This document shows positions 8,924 to 17,762 of a stretch of DNA of 64,000 nt, piece by piece; within the stretch, counting starts at the first letter, position 1; every line of letters starts with the position of its first letter. The stretch is from Ferriphaselus sp. R-1 (GTDB lineage Bacteria > Pseudomonadota > Gammaproteobacteria > Burkholderiales > Gallionellaceae): contig NZ_JQKP01000001.1 in assembly GCF_000746095.1 (NCBI RefSeq), forward strand, positions 310,001 to 374,000, read 5' to 3'. The notes under the pieces are model-generated. The model was given only the letters and a program-made list of their open reading frames with translations, was not told the DNA's origin and searched no databases. The translations under genes were made by a program, and so were the position numbers.

Positions 8924-10065
8924 ACCCACGGCTGTGCAGGGCGATGCTGATCGCGTCGCTGCGCTGGTGCTGCATGGGGGCGCTGATCCCGCTGTTGATC
9001 TCCTGCGGTCCGGAGGGACAGAGCGATGGGCGGGATGCTCCCGTCCGCTCAGCTCCGACTTCGCCCACTACTCCACCCCCCCCGCAGCCCTCCAGAACCC
9101 CGCTCCCGTTACCTGCGCTGTACGGTGCGACTGTCCTGCAGACCAGCGAGGTCACGCTGGATTCCGGGCTGGCCCGTGACTCTATGGGGCAACTCCGGCA
9201 ACTGGGAGCTAATGCAGTGGTGTTGGTGCCATTTTTGCGCCAGGCCAGACCACAGTCCGATCATCTGGAGTTTGGCAAGGAAGTTACGGATCAGCAGCTG
9301 ATCGCCGGCATACGCAGCGCTCATGCCGCTGGTATGAGTGTCATCCTCAAGCCACAGATACTGATCACGGGGTCATGGGCCGGGGCTGTGGACCCCGGTA
9401 GTGCACAGGGGTGGGTGCATTGGTTCGCCGACTACCAGGCCAAGATCCTTCACTATGCTGGTATCGCCGCATCGAACAAGGTCGAAATCTTCGTGATCGG
9501 GACGGAACTTAAGCGGGCCGACAAGCTTCCCTATTGGCGCGACCTGATCGTTGCGGTGCGCAAGGTGTATCCAGGGAAGATCACGTATGCGGCCCACAAT
9601 CTGGACGGCATTGAACAATACGCGCACTGGGAACAACTGGACATGTTGGGTGTGACGCTGTATCCGCCGCTGGGGCGGCAGGTCGACCGCAATGCGATGC
9701 TTGATACCATGCGTCAGGTCGCTGGAGGTCTGGACAAGATGCATGCTCGATTCCATAAGCCCGTGTTGGTCGCAGAGGTGGGGATACCTTCGATGTCAGG
9801 CGCGCAAGAGAAGCCGTGGGACTACTCCAGACACCGCTGTGACGCACCCGCCGATACCGCATTGCAGGCTTTGGTGCTGGGTCTATGGCTGGAGGCGCTC
9901 AATCAGCCCTGGATCAGCGGTGTGTTTGTCTGGAACTGGCTCAGCGACCCCTATGCTGGAGGTCGTCACGACACCGATTACACGGTCCAGCACAAACCCG
10001 CCGAGGCGGTGTTGCGGTGTCGTTGGGGGATTTCCTGCGATAAGACAGCGTCACCGGCAGGTTGA
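8920..10065 (+). CDS. Lipoprotein with TIM-barrel glycoside-hydrolase-like domain
   Basis: A 381-aa protein. The start at 8920 overlaps the previous stop (ATGA) and gives a lipoprotein signal ending LLISC|G, so Cys is the likely lipidation site. A Pro/Ser linker follows. The main domain resembles the GH113/GTA-TIM-barrel-like glycosidases: VEIFVIGTELKRAD has the acid on strand 4 and KPVLVAEVGIPS has the second Glu on strand 7, plus DMLGVTLYPPLG and VFVWNW. Both candidate catalytic Glu residues appear present. In the operon it may trim, edit or release the polysaccharide as BcsZ-type hydrolases do in cellulose systems. The 14-bp hairpin at its stop separates it from rpoH. Confidence 0.75.
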   Translation: MNPRLCRAMLIASLRWCCMGALIPLLISCGPEGQSDGRDAPVRSAPTSPTTPPPPQPSRTPLPLPALYGATVLQTSEVTLDSGLARDSMGQLRQLGANAVVLVPFLRQARPQSDHLEFGKEVTDQQLIAGIRSAHAAGMSVILKPQILITGSWAGAVDPGSAQGWVHWFADYQAKILHYAGIAASNKVEIFVIGTELKRADKLPYWRDLIVAVRKVYPGKITYAAHNLDGIEQYAHWEQLDMLGVTLYPPLGRQVDRNAMLDTMRQVAGGLDKMHARFHKPVLVAEVGIPSMSGAQEKPWDYSRHRCDAPADTALQALVLGLWLEALNQPWISGVFVWNWLSDPYAGGRHDTDYTVQHKPAEAVLRCRWGISCDKTASPAG

Positions 10066-10081
10066 TCGCCGGTGACGCTGT
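10045..10081. terminator. Perfect 14-bp inverted repeat between convergent genes
   Basis: Arms 10045-10058 and 10068-10081 (ACAGCGTCACCGGC and its complement) close on a 9-base loop that contains the stop codon of the glycosidase-like gene. There is no U tract on the plus side, so it is more a bidirectional stem protecting both 3' ends than a classic terminator. Confidence 0.6.
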
Positions 10082-10086
10082 GTCGC

Positions 10087-10947
10087 TCAAGCGATGGCCG
10101 GAGCGAGCAGGGCTTGCATCTTGCTCAGTGCCTTTTGCTCGATCTGGCGGATGCGTTCCGCCGAGACATTGAACTCCGCAGCCAGATCATGCAGGGTGGC
10201 GGCTTCACTTTCGCATAACCAGCGAGCCTCAACGATACGGCGGCTGCGATCATCCAGTGCGGCCAGCGCCGCGCGCAGTCCCTCCGACTTGCGCTGCTCA
10301 ATCTGGCTGTGCTCCAGCAAGTGTGAAGGCTCATCATCCTCGTTCGCGGCCAGCCAGGAGATCGGGGAGTAGCTGTCCTCATCGTCGCGCGAAGTTGGAT
10401 CCAGTGCGACATCGTGACCACTGAAGCGGGTCTCCATCTCGCGCACATCCTGCTCGCTGACATCCAGTTCACGGGCGATACCCGCCACCTCGCTCGGGCG
10501 CAGCGTGTCCAGCCCGTTCTTCATACTGCGCAGATTGAAGAACAGTTTGCGCTGTGCCTTGGTGGTCGCGATCTTCACCAAGCGCCAGTTCTTCAGGATG
10601 TACTCGTGCATCTCGGCCTTGATCCAGTGCAGTGCGAACGACACCAAACGCACACCGCGATCCGGGTCGTAGCGCTTCACCGCCTTCATCAGGCCGATGT
10701 TGCCTTCCTGGATCAGGTCGGCTTGCGGCAGGCCGTAGCCCGCATAGCCACGAGCGACACTGACCACCAGCCGCAAGTGCGACAGCACAAGACTGCGAGC
10801 GGCCTCCAGATCGTTGTCGCGGCGGAAGCGCGTGGCCAAGTCGAACTCTTCCTCATGCGTCAGCATGGGAATGGCGTTCACCGAATGGATATAGCTATCC
10901 AGACTGCCTACGGCAGATGGCATCGGCAATGTCAGACTGTGACTCAT
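10087..10947 (-). CDS. rpoH: RNA polymerase heat-shock sigma factor (sigma-32)
   Basis: A 286-aa protein. Region 2 has DLIQEGNIGLMKAVKRYDP. The RpoH-specific box QRKLFFNLR lies just after region 2.4. Region 4 ends in a helix-turn-helix (SAERIRQIEQKALSKM). The ATG at 10947 follows AGGAGG, so it is preferred over the upstream ATG at 10977. It directs RNA polymerase to heat-shock promoters (dnaK, groE, proteases). It follows ftsY-ftsE-ftsX as in enterobacteria but has its own promoter overlapped by a CIRCE element, implying HrcA repression. Confidence 0.96.
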   Translation of the reverse strand: MSHSLTLPMPSAVGSLDSYIHSVNAIPMLTHEEEFDLATRFRRDNDLEAARSLVLSHLRLVVSVARGYAGYGLPQADLIQEGNIGLMKAVKRYDPDRGVRLVSFALHWIKAEMHEYILKNWRLVKIATTKAQRKLFFNLRSMKNGLDTLRPSEVAGIARELDVSEQDVREMETRFSGHDVALDPTSRDDEDSYSPISWLAANEDDEPSHLLEHSQIEQRKSEGLRAALAALDDRSRRIVEARWLCESEAATLHDLAAEFNVSAERIRQIEQKALSKMQALLAPAIA

Positions 10948-10967
10948 GGTGGTTCCTCCTGATGCGG

Positions 10968-10997
10968 ATATTAGCACTCGCCGCCTAAGAGTGCCAA
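10968..10997 (-). promoter_or_regulatory. Candidate rpoH promoter embedded in CIRCE
   Basis: Reading the minus strand, TTGGCA (10997-10992) and TAATAT (10973-10968) are separated by 18 bp. Both hexamers fall in or at the edges of the CIRCE arms, so HrcA binding would block RNA polymerase directly. The transcript would start only a few bases before the Shine-Dalgarno sequence. Confidence 0.55.
10971..10997 (-). promoter_or_regulatory. CIRCE operator (HrcA-binding inverted repeat) upstream of rpoH
   Basis: TTAGCACTC at 10971-10979, a 9-bp spacer, and GAGTGCCAA at 10989-10997. The consensus is TTAGCACTC-N9-GAGTGCTAA; only one base of the second arm differs. It lies 24 bp upstream of the rpoH ATG, between ftsX and rpoH, and covers the predicted -35 and -10. 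Confidence 0.93.
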
Positions 10998-11010
10998 TAC
11001 CCGAAAAAGT

Positions 11011-11907
11011 TTAGCGCGGTTCGATCTTGCGCAGGTGCTGGGTCACCGACATCCAGGCACCCAGCCAGCCGAGGAAGGCGGAAAAGGCCAGCAAGGTACA
11101 GCCGTCAGCCGGGCTCAACTGGTTGAGGATGAAGCTGCTGTCATAGAGCCTGGCCAGATCGGCCAAGCTCAGGTTGAGCAGGATCAAGGCCGTGGCGATG
11201 ATGCCCCAGGCGGCGAGGCCGCCCAGCAAGCCCTGTAACAGGCCGAACTGCAGGAACGGGCGGCGGATGAAGCTGCTACTGGCGCCGATCAGTTTGGCGA
11301 CCTCGATCTCGTCGCGGCGGGTCAGGATCTGCAGTCGTATGGTGTTGAAAGTGATGGCGACCAGCGACAGCGCGAGCAGGGCGGCCAACAGCAGCAAGGC
11401 GGTGCGGGCGAAATCGAGCAGGGCTTCCAAACGGCGCGCCCAGTCGGAATCGAGCTGCACCCGTTCCAATCTGCGCCAGCTTTTCAATTCATCGCGCAGG
11501 GCTTCCAGTGCCTGCACGCTGCCAGTCTTGGGGTGGACGATGAACGTGTCTGGCAGCGGGTTGTGCTCCAGCCCGCCGATCACATCGCCCAGGCCGCTAC
11601 CTTGTTTCAATTGCTCCAGCGCCTGCGCACGGGAAACGAATTCGACACTGGCAATGGCGCTGTGCTGCTCCAGCCGCTTGCGCAGTTGGGCTACTTCATC
11701 AGCTTTGGTATCCAGCGTCAGGAACACACTCAGTTGCGGCGCAGCGGCGAACCGTTCGATGATGCCCTGCGCGTTTTGCAACAGCACATACAGGCCGGTA
11801 GGCAGGCTGAGTGCGATGCCGATTACCAGGACGTTGAGCAGGCTGCTGACCGGGGTGGCGAAGAAACGGCGCAGCGTACCGTTCAGTTGCGACAGGAATT
11901 GGCTCAT
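11011..11907 (-). CDS. ftsX: Cell-division ABC transporter permease FtsX
   Basis: A 298-aa protein with one N-terminal TM helix (SLLNVLVIGIALSLPTGLYVLL), a periplasmic domain (~50-160) and three C-terminal TM helices of the FtsX/MacB type (LLLLAALLALSLVAITFN onward, then GLLQGLLGGLAAWGIIA). With FtsE it couples divisome constriction to activation of cell-wall amidases. The start overlaps the ftsE stop by four bases. Confidence 0.95.
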   Translation of the reverse strand: MSQFLSQLNGTLRRFFATPVSSLLNVLVIGIALSLPTGLYVLLQNAQGIIERFAAAPQLSVFLTLDTKADEVAQLRKRLEQHSAIASVEFVSRAQALEQLKQGSGLGDVIGGLEHNPLPDTFIVHPKTGSVQALEALRDELKSWRRLERVQLDSDWARRLEALLDFARTALLLLAALLALSLVAITFNTIRLQILTRRDEIEVAKLIGASSSFIRRPFLQFGLLQGLLGGLAAWGIIATALILLNLSLADLARLYDSSFILNQLSPADGCTLLAFSAFLGWLGAWMSVTQHLRKIEPR

Positions 11908-12557
11908 GCTGCCAGCTCCCCGTGTTTGAGCGAGATCGTGCGTGCGTCGCCCTGCCGGATCAGCGACTCGTCATGCGTCGAGATCAGCAGCGTCGAGCCG
12001 ACTTGATGGAAGGCGCGGAAGATGTTCATGATCTCGCCGGCATACTCCGCGTCCAGATTGGCTGTAGGCTCATCGGCCAACAAGATGCTGGGCCGGTTGA
12101 CGATGGCGCGCGCGATGCACAGCCGCTGCTGTTCCCCGCCGGAGAGCGCGATGGGGTTGATCTTCTCGCGGTTGAGCAGGCCGACCTTGTCCAGCGCGGC
12201 GCGCACCCGCTGCGCACTCTCGCGATGGTTGAAACCGCAGATCTGCAAGGGCAGCAACACGTTGTCGAACACGTTGCGGTCGAACAGCAGTTTCTGCCCC
12301 TGAAAGATCAGGCCGAGGTTGCGGCGCAGATAAGGGATGGCGGCAGGCTTGAGGGCACCGACGTTCTGGCCGTTCACCAGCACGCTGCCGCCGTTGGGGC
12401 GTTCGATGGCGGCGATCAGTTTGAGCAGCGTGCTCTTGCCTGCGCCGGAGTGGCCGGTGAGGAACACCATCTCGCCCTCGGCGATGTCGAACGAGACATC
12501 GCTCAGCGCCGGATGGCCGCCGGGATAGCGCTTGCTGACGTGATCGAACCGTATCAT
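11904..12557 (-). CDS. ftsE: Cell-division ATP-binding protein FtsE
   Basis: A 217-aa ABC ATPase. Walker A is GHSGAGKSTLL, the Q loop lies in LIFQGQKLL, the signature is ALSGGEQQR, Walker B is ILLADEPTANLD and the switch His is in LISTHDE. It partners with FtsX at the division site. Four-base overlaps with both ftsY and ftsX show tight coupling. Confidence 0.97.
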   Translation of the reverse strand: MIRFDHVSKRYPGGHPALSDVSFDIAEGEMVFLTGHSGAGKSTLLKLIAAIERPNGGSVLVNGQNVGALKPAAIPYLRRNLGLIFQGQKLLFDRNVFDNVLLPLQICGFNHRESAQRVRAALDKVGLLNREKINPIALSGGEQQRLCIARAIVNRPSILLADEPTANLDAEYAGEIMNIFRAFHQVGSTLLISTHDESLIRQGDARTISLKHGELAA

Positions 12558-13516
12558 TCCTCGTCGAAACCCAGCAATGCGGAGACGAATTCTTCCGCCA
12601 CGAAGGGGCGCAGGTCATCCAGGCCTTCGCCCACACCGATGAAGCGCACCGGGATCGGATGCGCTTTGGCGATGGCGGCGATCACCCCGCCCTTGGCCGT
12701 ACCGTCCAGCTTGGTCAGCACCAGGCCGGTCACGCCCAGCGCCTCGTCGAACGCCTTGGTCTGCGACAGCGCGTTCTGTCCGGTGTTGGCATCCAGTACC
12801 AGCAGCACTTCGTGCGGCGCGCCGGGCAGCGCTTTGTCGATGACGCGCTTCACCTTCTTGATCTCTTCCATCAGGTGCGCCTGGGTGGTGAGGCGACCGG
12901 CAGTGTCGGCCAGCACCACGTCGATCTTGCGCGCCTGCGCGGCTTGCACCGCGTCGAAGATCACCGCAGCGGCGTCGCCACTCTGTTGGGCGATGACGGT
13001 GACGTTGTTGCGCTCGCCCCAGGTCATCAGTTGCTCACGCGCCGCAGCGCGGAAAGTGTCGCCCGCCGCAAGCAGCACCGACTTGCCCTGTCCCTGGAAG
13101 TATTTGGCCAGTTTGCCGATGGAGGTGGTCTTGCCCGCGCCGTTCACGCCGCACAGCATGATGACGAAAGGCTGGTGCGTACCGGTATCCAGCAGCTCGG
13201 CCAGCGGCTTGAGCAGCTTCATCAGGCAGTGCGCCAGCGCTTCCTTCATCTGGCTGGCTTCGGTCAGCCGTTGCTCTTTCACCTCGCGGCGCAGGTCGGC
13301 CAGCAGATGGCGCGTGGCATCCATGCCTACGTCGCTGGTGATGAGGATGGTCTCCAGCTCCTCGTACAGCTCGTCGTCGATCTTGCCGCCACCGCCGAAC
13401 AGATCGACCAGCTGGTTGCCGGTGCGCGCCAGACCGCGTTTCAGTTTGCCCAGCCAGCCAGGATTGGCGGGCTTTTCCGGGGTTCCGGAGAGGGTCTTTT
13501 TCAGGAAGCCAAACAT
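12554..13516 (-). CDS. ftsY: Signal recognition particle receptor FtsY
   Basis: A 320-aa protein with a short N-terminal basic segment rather than the long acidic A domain of E. coli FtsY, then the four-helix N domain and the SRP GTPase NG domain. Motifs: GVNGAGKTTSIGKLA (G1), DTFRAAAREQL, VLADTAGR (G3), TKLDGTAKGG (G4), GVGEGLDDLRPF at the C-terminus. It docks SRP-ribosome complexes at the membrane. It diverges from the M16 peptidase gene at 13612. Confidence 0.96.
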   Translation of the reverse strand: MFGFLKKTLSGTPEKPANPGWLGKLKRGLARTGNQLVDLFGGGGKIDDELYEELETILITSDVGMDATRHLLADLRREVKEQRLTEASQMKEALAHCLMKLLKPLAELLDTGTHQPFVIMLCGVNGAGKTTSIGKLAKYFQGQGKSVLLAAGDTFRAAAREQLMTWGERNNVTVIAQQSGDAAAVIFDAVQAAQARKIDVVLADTAGRLTTQAHLMEEIKKVKRVIDKALPGAPHEVLLVLDANTGQNALSQTKAFDEALGVTGLVLTKLDGTAKGGVIAAIAKAHPIPVRFIGVGEGLDDLRPFVAEEFVSALLGFDEE

Positions 13517-13611
13517 AGTCGAACCGTAGTGAAATGGCGCATAATGCGCGCCTCATGCGGGCGGGATGCCGCCGCGCATTTTATTCGGATTGATGGAGCA
13601 GGGCCAGAAGA

Positions 13612-14976
13612 ATGAACTTGCGATTATTGATGGCTTGTGTGGCATTCATGGCGGGAGCGCCGGTTGCCGCCGAGGTTTTTGAGCAGACGTTGCCGAACGG
13701 TCTCAAGGTGGTGGTCAAGGAAGATCATCGCGCGCCGGTGGTAGTGCAGCAGATCTGGTATCGCGCCGGCAGCCTGGACGAGAAGACGGGCACGACCGGC
13801 GTTGCGCACGTGCTGGAACACATGATGTTCAAGGGCACGAAAGCGGTGCCGGTGGGCGAGTTCTCACGCCGCATCGCGGCGGCGGGCGGGCGCGAGAACG
13901 CTTTCACCAGCAATGATTACACCGCCTATTTCCAGCAGTTGCACACGTCGAAATTACCGCTGGCGATGAAGCTGGAGTCGGATCGCATGCACAACCTGAA
14001 GCTGACCGATGCCGAGTTCGCCAAGGAGATCCAGGTGGTGATGGAAGAGCGGCGCATGCGCACCGATGACCAGCCACGTGCCCTGCTGGAAGAGAAACTC
14101 AACGCGGCCATCTATCTGGAGCATCCCTACCAGCATCCGGTGATCGGTTGGATGAGCGATCTGGAAGCCATGCAGGGCGCGGACGCACGCGACTGGTACC
14201 AGCGCTGGTATGTGCCGAACAACGCCACTTTGGTGATCGCGGGCGATGTCAAGGCGAGCGAGGTGTTCGCCCTGGCCAAGCAGACTTACGGCAAGATTCC
14301 CGCACGGGCTCTGGCACCGCGCCGGACCTACAGCGAGCCGGCGCAAGTCGGCATCAAACGTCTGGTGGTGAAGGCTCCGGCGGAGCTGCCCTATCTGGTG
14401 ATGGCCTACCATGCGCCGACCTTGCGTGATGCGGCTCGGGACTGGCAGCCGTACGCGCTGGAAGTGTTGGCGGGTGTGCTGGACGGCAACGAGTCGGCAC
14501 GGTTGAACAAGTCGTTGGTGCGTGAACAGGCGGTGGCCAGTAGTGTGGGCGCGGGTTACGACAGTATCGCGCGCGGCCCGTCCACCTTCGTGCTGGAAGG
14601 TACGCCCACCGAAGGCAAGACGGTGGCCGAGCTGGAAGCGGCGCTACGGGCGCAGATCGACAAGCTGATCGCCGAGGGCGTGAGCGCGGAGGAGTTGCAG
14701 CGCGTCAAGGCACAGGTACTGGCGAACGAGGTCTATCAGCGCGACTCCGTGTTCTATCAGGCGATGCAGATCGGCCAGCTCGAAAGCGTCGGCCTGTCGC
14801 ACCGGGATATTCCAGTGCTGCTGAAAGGCTTGCAGGAAGTGACAGCGGAACAAGTGGTCGCCGTGGCCAGGGAGTTCCTCAAGGACGATAACCTGACGGT
14901 GGCGACGTTGGACCCGCAGCCACTTTCCGGCAAACCCGCACACGCCGCTCCGGCAGGAGGTTTCCATGCGCACTAA
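13612..14976 (+). CDS. M16-family zinc metallopeptidase (active subunit)
   Basis: A 454-aa periplasmic protein with a signal peptide (LLMACVAFMAGAPVAA). The inverted zinc motif HVLEH (HxxEH) sits in GVAHVLEHMMFKGT, and the third zinc ligand Glu is ~75 residues on (IQVVMEERRMR). Two M16 lobes are present. It overlaps the second M16 gene by 11 bp. In this family an active subunit pairs with a non-catalytic R/Y-motif partner, as in PqqL/pitrilysin-like heterodimers. The natural substrate is unknown. Confidence 0.92.
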   Translation: MNLRLLMACVAFMAGAPVAAEVFEQTLPNGLKVVVKEDHRAPVVVQQIWYRAGSLDEKTGTTGVAHVLEHMMFKGTKAVPVGEFSRRIAAAGGRENAFTSNDYTAYFQQLHTSKLPLAMKLESDRMHNLKLTDAEFAKEIQVVMEERRMRTDDQPRALLEEKLNAAIYLEHPYQHPVIGWMSDLEAMQGADARDWYQRWYVPNNATLVIAGDVKASEVFALAKQTYGKIPARALAPRRTYSEPAQVGIKRLVVKAPAELPYLVMAYHAPTLRDAARDWQPYALEVLAGVLDGNESARLNKSLVREQAVASSVGAGYDSIARGPSTFVLEGTPTEGKTVAELEAALRAQIDKLIAEGVSAEELQRVKAQVLANEVYQRDSVFYQAMQIGQLESVGLSHRDIPVLLKGLQEVTAEQVVAVAREFLKDDNLTVATLDPQPLSGKPAHAAPAGGFHAH

Positions 14977-16282
14977 GCTACTCGTCATGTTCGCCGGACT
15001 GGTCGTTGCGACCAGCGCCTGGGCCGGTCCGCAGATCCAGTCCTGGCAGGCACCCAGCGGTGCGCGGGTACTGTTCGTGGAGAACCATGACCTGCCCATG
15101 CTGGATGTGGCGGTGAGCTTTGCGGCGGGCAGCGCATATGACACGGCGGAGAAGTCCGGCCTGGCTGCACTGACCCATGGCCTGCTTGATCATGGTTCGG
15201 TGGATCTGAGCGAGGACGAAGTGGCCAAGCAACTGGCGGATGTCGGCGCGCAACTGGGAGGCGGCTTCGACCCGGATCGCGCCGCCATCACCTTGCGTAC
15301 CCTGAGCCATGCCCGTGAGCGCGGGCTGGCGTTGTCCATCCTGGCGCAGGTGGTGCAACAGCCGGTGTTCCCGCAGGCCGTGATCGAGCGCGAACAGGCG
15401 CGCATCGTCGCCGGACTGAAAGAGGCCGAGACTCATCCCGAGCATTTGGCCGACAAGGCGTTTCGCGCTGCGGTGTTTGGCACTCATCCCTATGCCCTGT
15501 CCGGTTCCGGCGAAGTCGCGACGGTAGGCAAGTTGAGTCGCGCTGAGATCGAGGCGTTCTATAGCGCCCATTACCTGGCTTCCGGCGCGGTCGTGGCGCT
15601 GATGGGTGACGTGACGCGGGCCGAGGCGGAAGCGATCGCCCAGCAGTTGACCGAGCGCCTGCCGCGATCCGGCGCGAACTTCAGCCTGCCGCGCGTGCCC
15701 GCCCTGGCGGCGGCCAGCGAACGGCGTATCCCGCATCCTGCCAAGCAGAGCCATGTTTTGATCGGTGCGCCGGGCATGTCGCGCAGCGACCCCGACTATT
15801 TCGCCCTCTACGTCGGCAACTATGTGCTGGGCGGCGGCGGTTTCGTGTCGCGGTTGATGGAGGAGGTGCGCGAGAAGCGCGGCCTGGCCTACGACGTGCA
15901 CAGCTATTTCATGCCGATGCAGCAGGCGGGCGCGTTCCAGATCGGTTTGCAGACCAAGGGCGAGCAGGCGGAACAGGCGCTGCAACTGGTGCGCAAGGTG
16001 CTGGCTGATTTCATCGCGCAAGGCCCGACCGAACGTGAGCTGCTGGCCGCCAAGCAGAACATCGTAGGCGGTTTCCCGTTGCGGGTGGATAGCAACCGCA
16101 AGATCCTCGATTACCTCAGCGTGATCGGTTTCTATCATCTGCCGCTGGACTATCTGGATGCCTTCCCGAGCAAGGTCGAGCGCGTGACCACGGCGCAGGT
16201 GCGCGCGGCGTTCGCACGCCACCTCGATCCTGCCAGGATGGCCACGGTGCTGGTCGGCGGCGGGGCGGGAGAGCCGAAATAA
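14966..16282 (+). CDS. M16-family peptidase-like protein (non-catalytic partner)
   Basis: A 438-aa protein with a signal peptide ending TSAWA|GP. It has the M16 fold, but the zinc motif is degraded to LTHGLLDHG (no HxxEH). The C-terminal lobe keeps the substrate-binding R/Y region (EEVREKRGLAYDVHSYF). This is the classic inactive half that dimerises with the upstream active subunit. It is followed directly by rsmD with stop/start overlap. Confidence 0.92.
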   Translation: MRTKLLVMFAGLVVATSAWAGPQIQSWQAPSGARVLFVENHDLPMLDVAVSFAAGSAYDTAEKSGLAALTHGLLDHGSVDLSEDEVAKQLADVGAQLGGGFDPDRAAITLRTLSHARERGLALSILAQVVQQPVFPQAVIEREQARIVAGLKEAETHPEHLADKAFRAAVFGTHPYALSGSGEVATVGKLSRAEIEAFYSAHYLASGAVVALMGDVTRAEAEAIAQQLTERLPRSGANFSLPRVPALAAASERRIPHPAKQSHVLIGAPGMSRSDPDYFALYVGNYVLGGGGFVSRLMEEVREKRGLAYDVHSYFMPMQQAGAFQIGLQTKGEQAEQALQLVRKVLADFIAQGPTERELLAAKQNIVGGFPLRVDSNRKILDYLSVIGFYHLPLDYLDAFPSKVERVTTAQVRAAFARHLDPARMATVLVGGGAGEPK

Positions 16283-16815
16283 ACCAGGTCAGGATCATCG
16301 GCGGCAGCCACCGCAGCCGGATGCTGGATTTTCCGGATGCGCCCGGCCTGCGTCCCACACCCGACCGGGTGCGCGAGACGCTGTTCAACTGGCTGGGGCA
16401 GGATTTGTATGGCCTGCGCTGCCTGGACCTGTTCGCGGGCAGTGGCGCACTCGGGTTCGAGGCGGCTTCGCGCGGAGCCGAACAAGTGGTCATGGTGGAG
16501 AAGAATCGCCAGGTTCATCAGGCTTTGGCCGCGAATGTGGCGAAATTGCGCCTCGGCAATGTGGCGCTGCACTGGGCAGATGGGCTAGAATTCGCGCGCG
16601 GCGAAACTGGGCGGTACGATGTGGTGTTTCTCGATCCGCCGTTCCAGAGCGACTATCTGCCGAAGGCGCTGGACATGTTGCAGTACAAACTGAGCGAGAG
16701 CGGGCGGGTGTATGTGGAAACCGGGGTGGCGTATCAGCCGCCGCAGGGCTGGCGAGTGCTCAAGAGCAAACGCGCCGGGCAGGTGAATTACCAGTTGTTG
16801 GAACGTGATGATTAA
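16279..16815 (+). CDS. rsmD: 16S rRNA m2G966 methyltransferase RsmD, probable ATA start
   Basis: Conserved RsmD motifs: RIIGG near the N-terminus, [30 protein letters not shown] (SAM site) and FLDPPF (catalytic NPPY-like motif). The first ATG in frame is 16321, but the family's RIIGG motif is encoded upstream at about 16291-16305. The frame is open back to a stop at 16090-16092 with no ATG, GTG or TTG in between. The best-placed start is ATA at 16279, which overlaps the TAA of the M16 gene and follows a GGGAGAG purine run; it yields MNQVRIIGG, a normal RsmD N-terminus of 178 aa. The alternative is a shortened protein from 16321. It modifies G966 in the 30S subunit. Confidence 0.85.
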   Translation: MNQVRIIGGSHRSRMLDFPDAPGLRPTPDRVRETLFNWLGQDLYGLRCLDLFAGSGALGFEAASRGAEQVVMVEKNRQVHQALAANVAKLRLGNVALHWADGLEFARGETGRYDVVFLDPPFQSDYLPKALDMLQYKLSESGRVYVETGVAYQPPQGWRVLKSKRAGQVNYQLLERDD

Positions 16816-17284
16816 AGTGATCTACCCCGGAACGTTCGACCCGATCACGCGCGGGCATGAGGATGTGGTGCGTCGTGCCGCTGGCCTGTTCGATCAGGTG
16901 GTGGTGGCGGTGGCGCAGAGCCGCACCCAGACCGCCTTTACCCTGGACGAACGTGTGGAGATGGCGCGCGAGGTGTTCGCGGAGTTGCCCAACGTCTCGG
17001 TGCAGGGTTTTTCCGGATTGCTGATGCAGTTCGTGCAGGCGCAGAATGCGCGCGTGGTGTTGCGCGGCTTGCGGGCGGTATCGGATTTCGAGTATGAGTT
17101 CCAGATGGCGGGGATGAACCGCAAACTGGACCCGGAGGTGGAGACGGTGTTCCTCACCCCGGCAGAGCAGTTCACCTTCATCTCGGCGACCATGGTGCGC
17201 GAGGTATCGCGCTTCGGCGGCGACGTGAGCAAGTTCGTTTCACCTGTGGTGGCGGCAAGATTGGAAAGCAAGAAACTAAACTGA
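16808..17284 (+). CDS. coaD: Phosphopantetheine adenylyltransferase
   Basis: A 158-aa protein starting [20 protein letters not shown], with the nucleotidyltransferase TxGH-type motif TRGH and the ISATMVRE motif near the C-terminus. It makes dephospho-CoA from 4'-phosphopantetheine and ATP. The ATG at 16808 overlaps the rsmD stop by eight bases; a GTG at 16805 is possible but gives an atypical Met-Met start. The rsmD-coaD-ferredoxin order is common in betaproteobacteria. Confidence 0.97.
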   Translation: MIKVIYPGTFDPITRGHEDVVRRAAGLFDQVVVAVAQSRTQTAFTLDERVEMAREVFAELPNVSVQGFSGLLMQFVQAQNARVVLRGLRAVSDFEYEFQMAGMNRKLDPEVETVFLTPAEQFTFISATMVREVSRFGGDVSKFVSPVVAARLESKKLN

Positions 17285-17551
<267 letters not shown>

Positions 17552-17571
17552 TTCGGTATACGCCAGGGAGC

Positions 17572-17600
17572 AAAAGGGCGGGATGATCTCCCGCCCTTTT
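17572..17600 (+). terminator. Terminator of the rsmD-coaD-ferredoxin operon
   Basis: Perfect 12-bp stem: AAAAGGGCGGGA (17572-17583), a 5-base loop and TCCCGCCCTTTT (17589-17600). Confidence 0.9.
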
Positions 17601-17762
17601 CATTTGGAGTTCCCGTCGTTCGCCTGCCGGGTCGCGCGGAAAATGGCTGTCGTAAGTTGAACTATTCGTCCAGCCCCCGGTCGTAGCGTGCCCGCTCATC
17701 GATGATGGGTGGACTCTGAAGCCGGTTCGGCTTCGCGTGTCGTCAATTATCAAGGAATCCAA

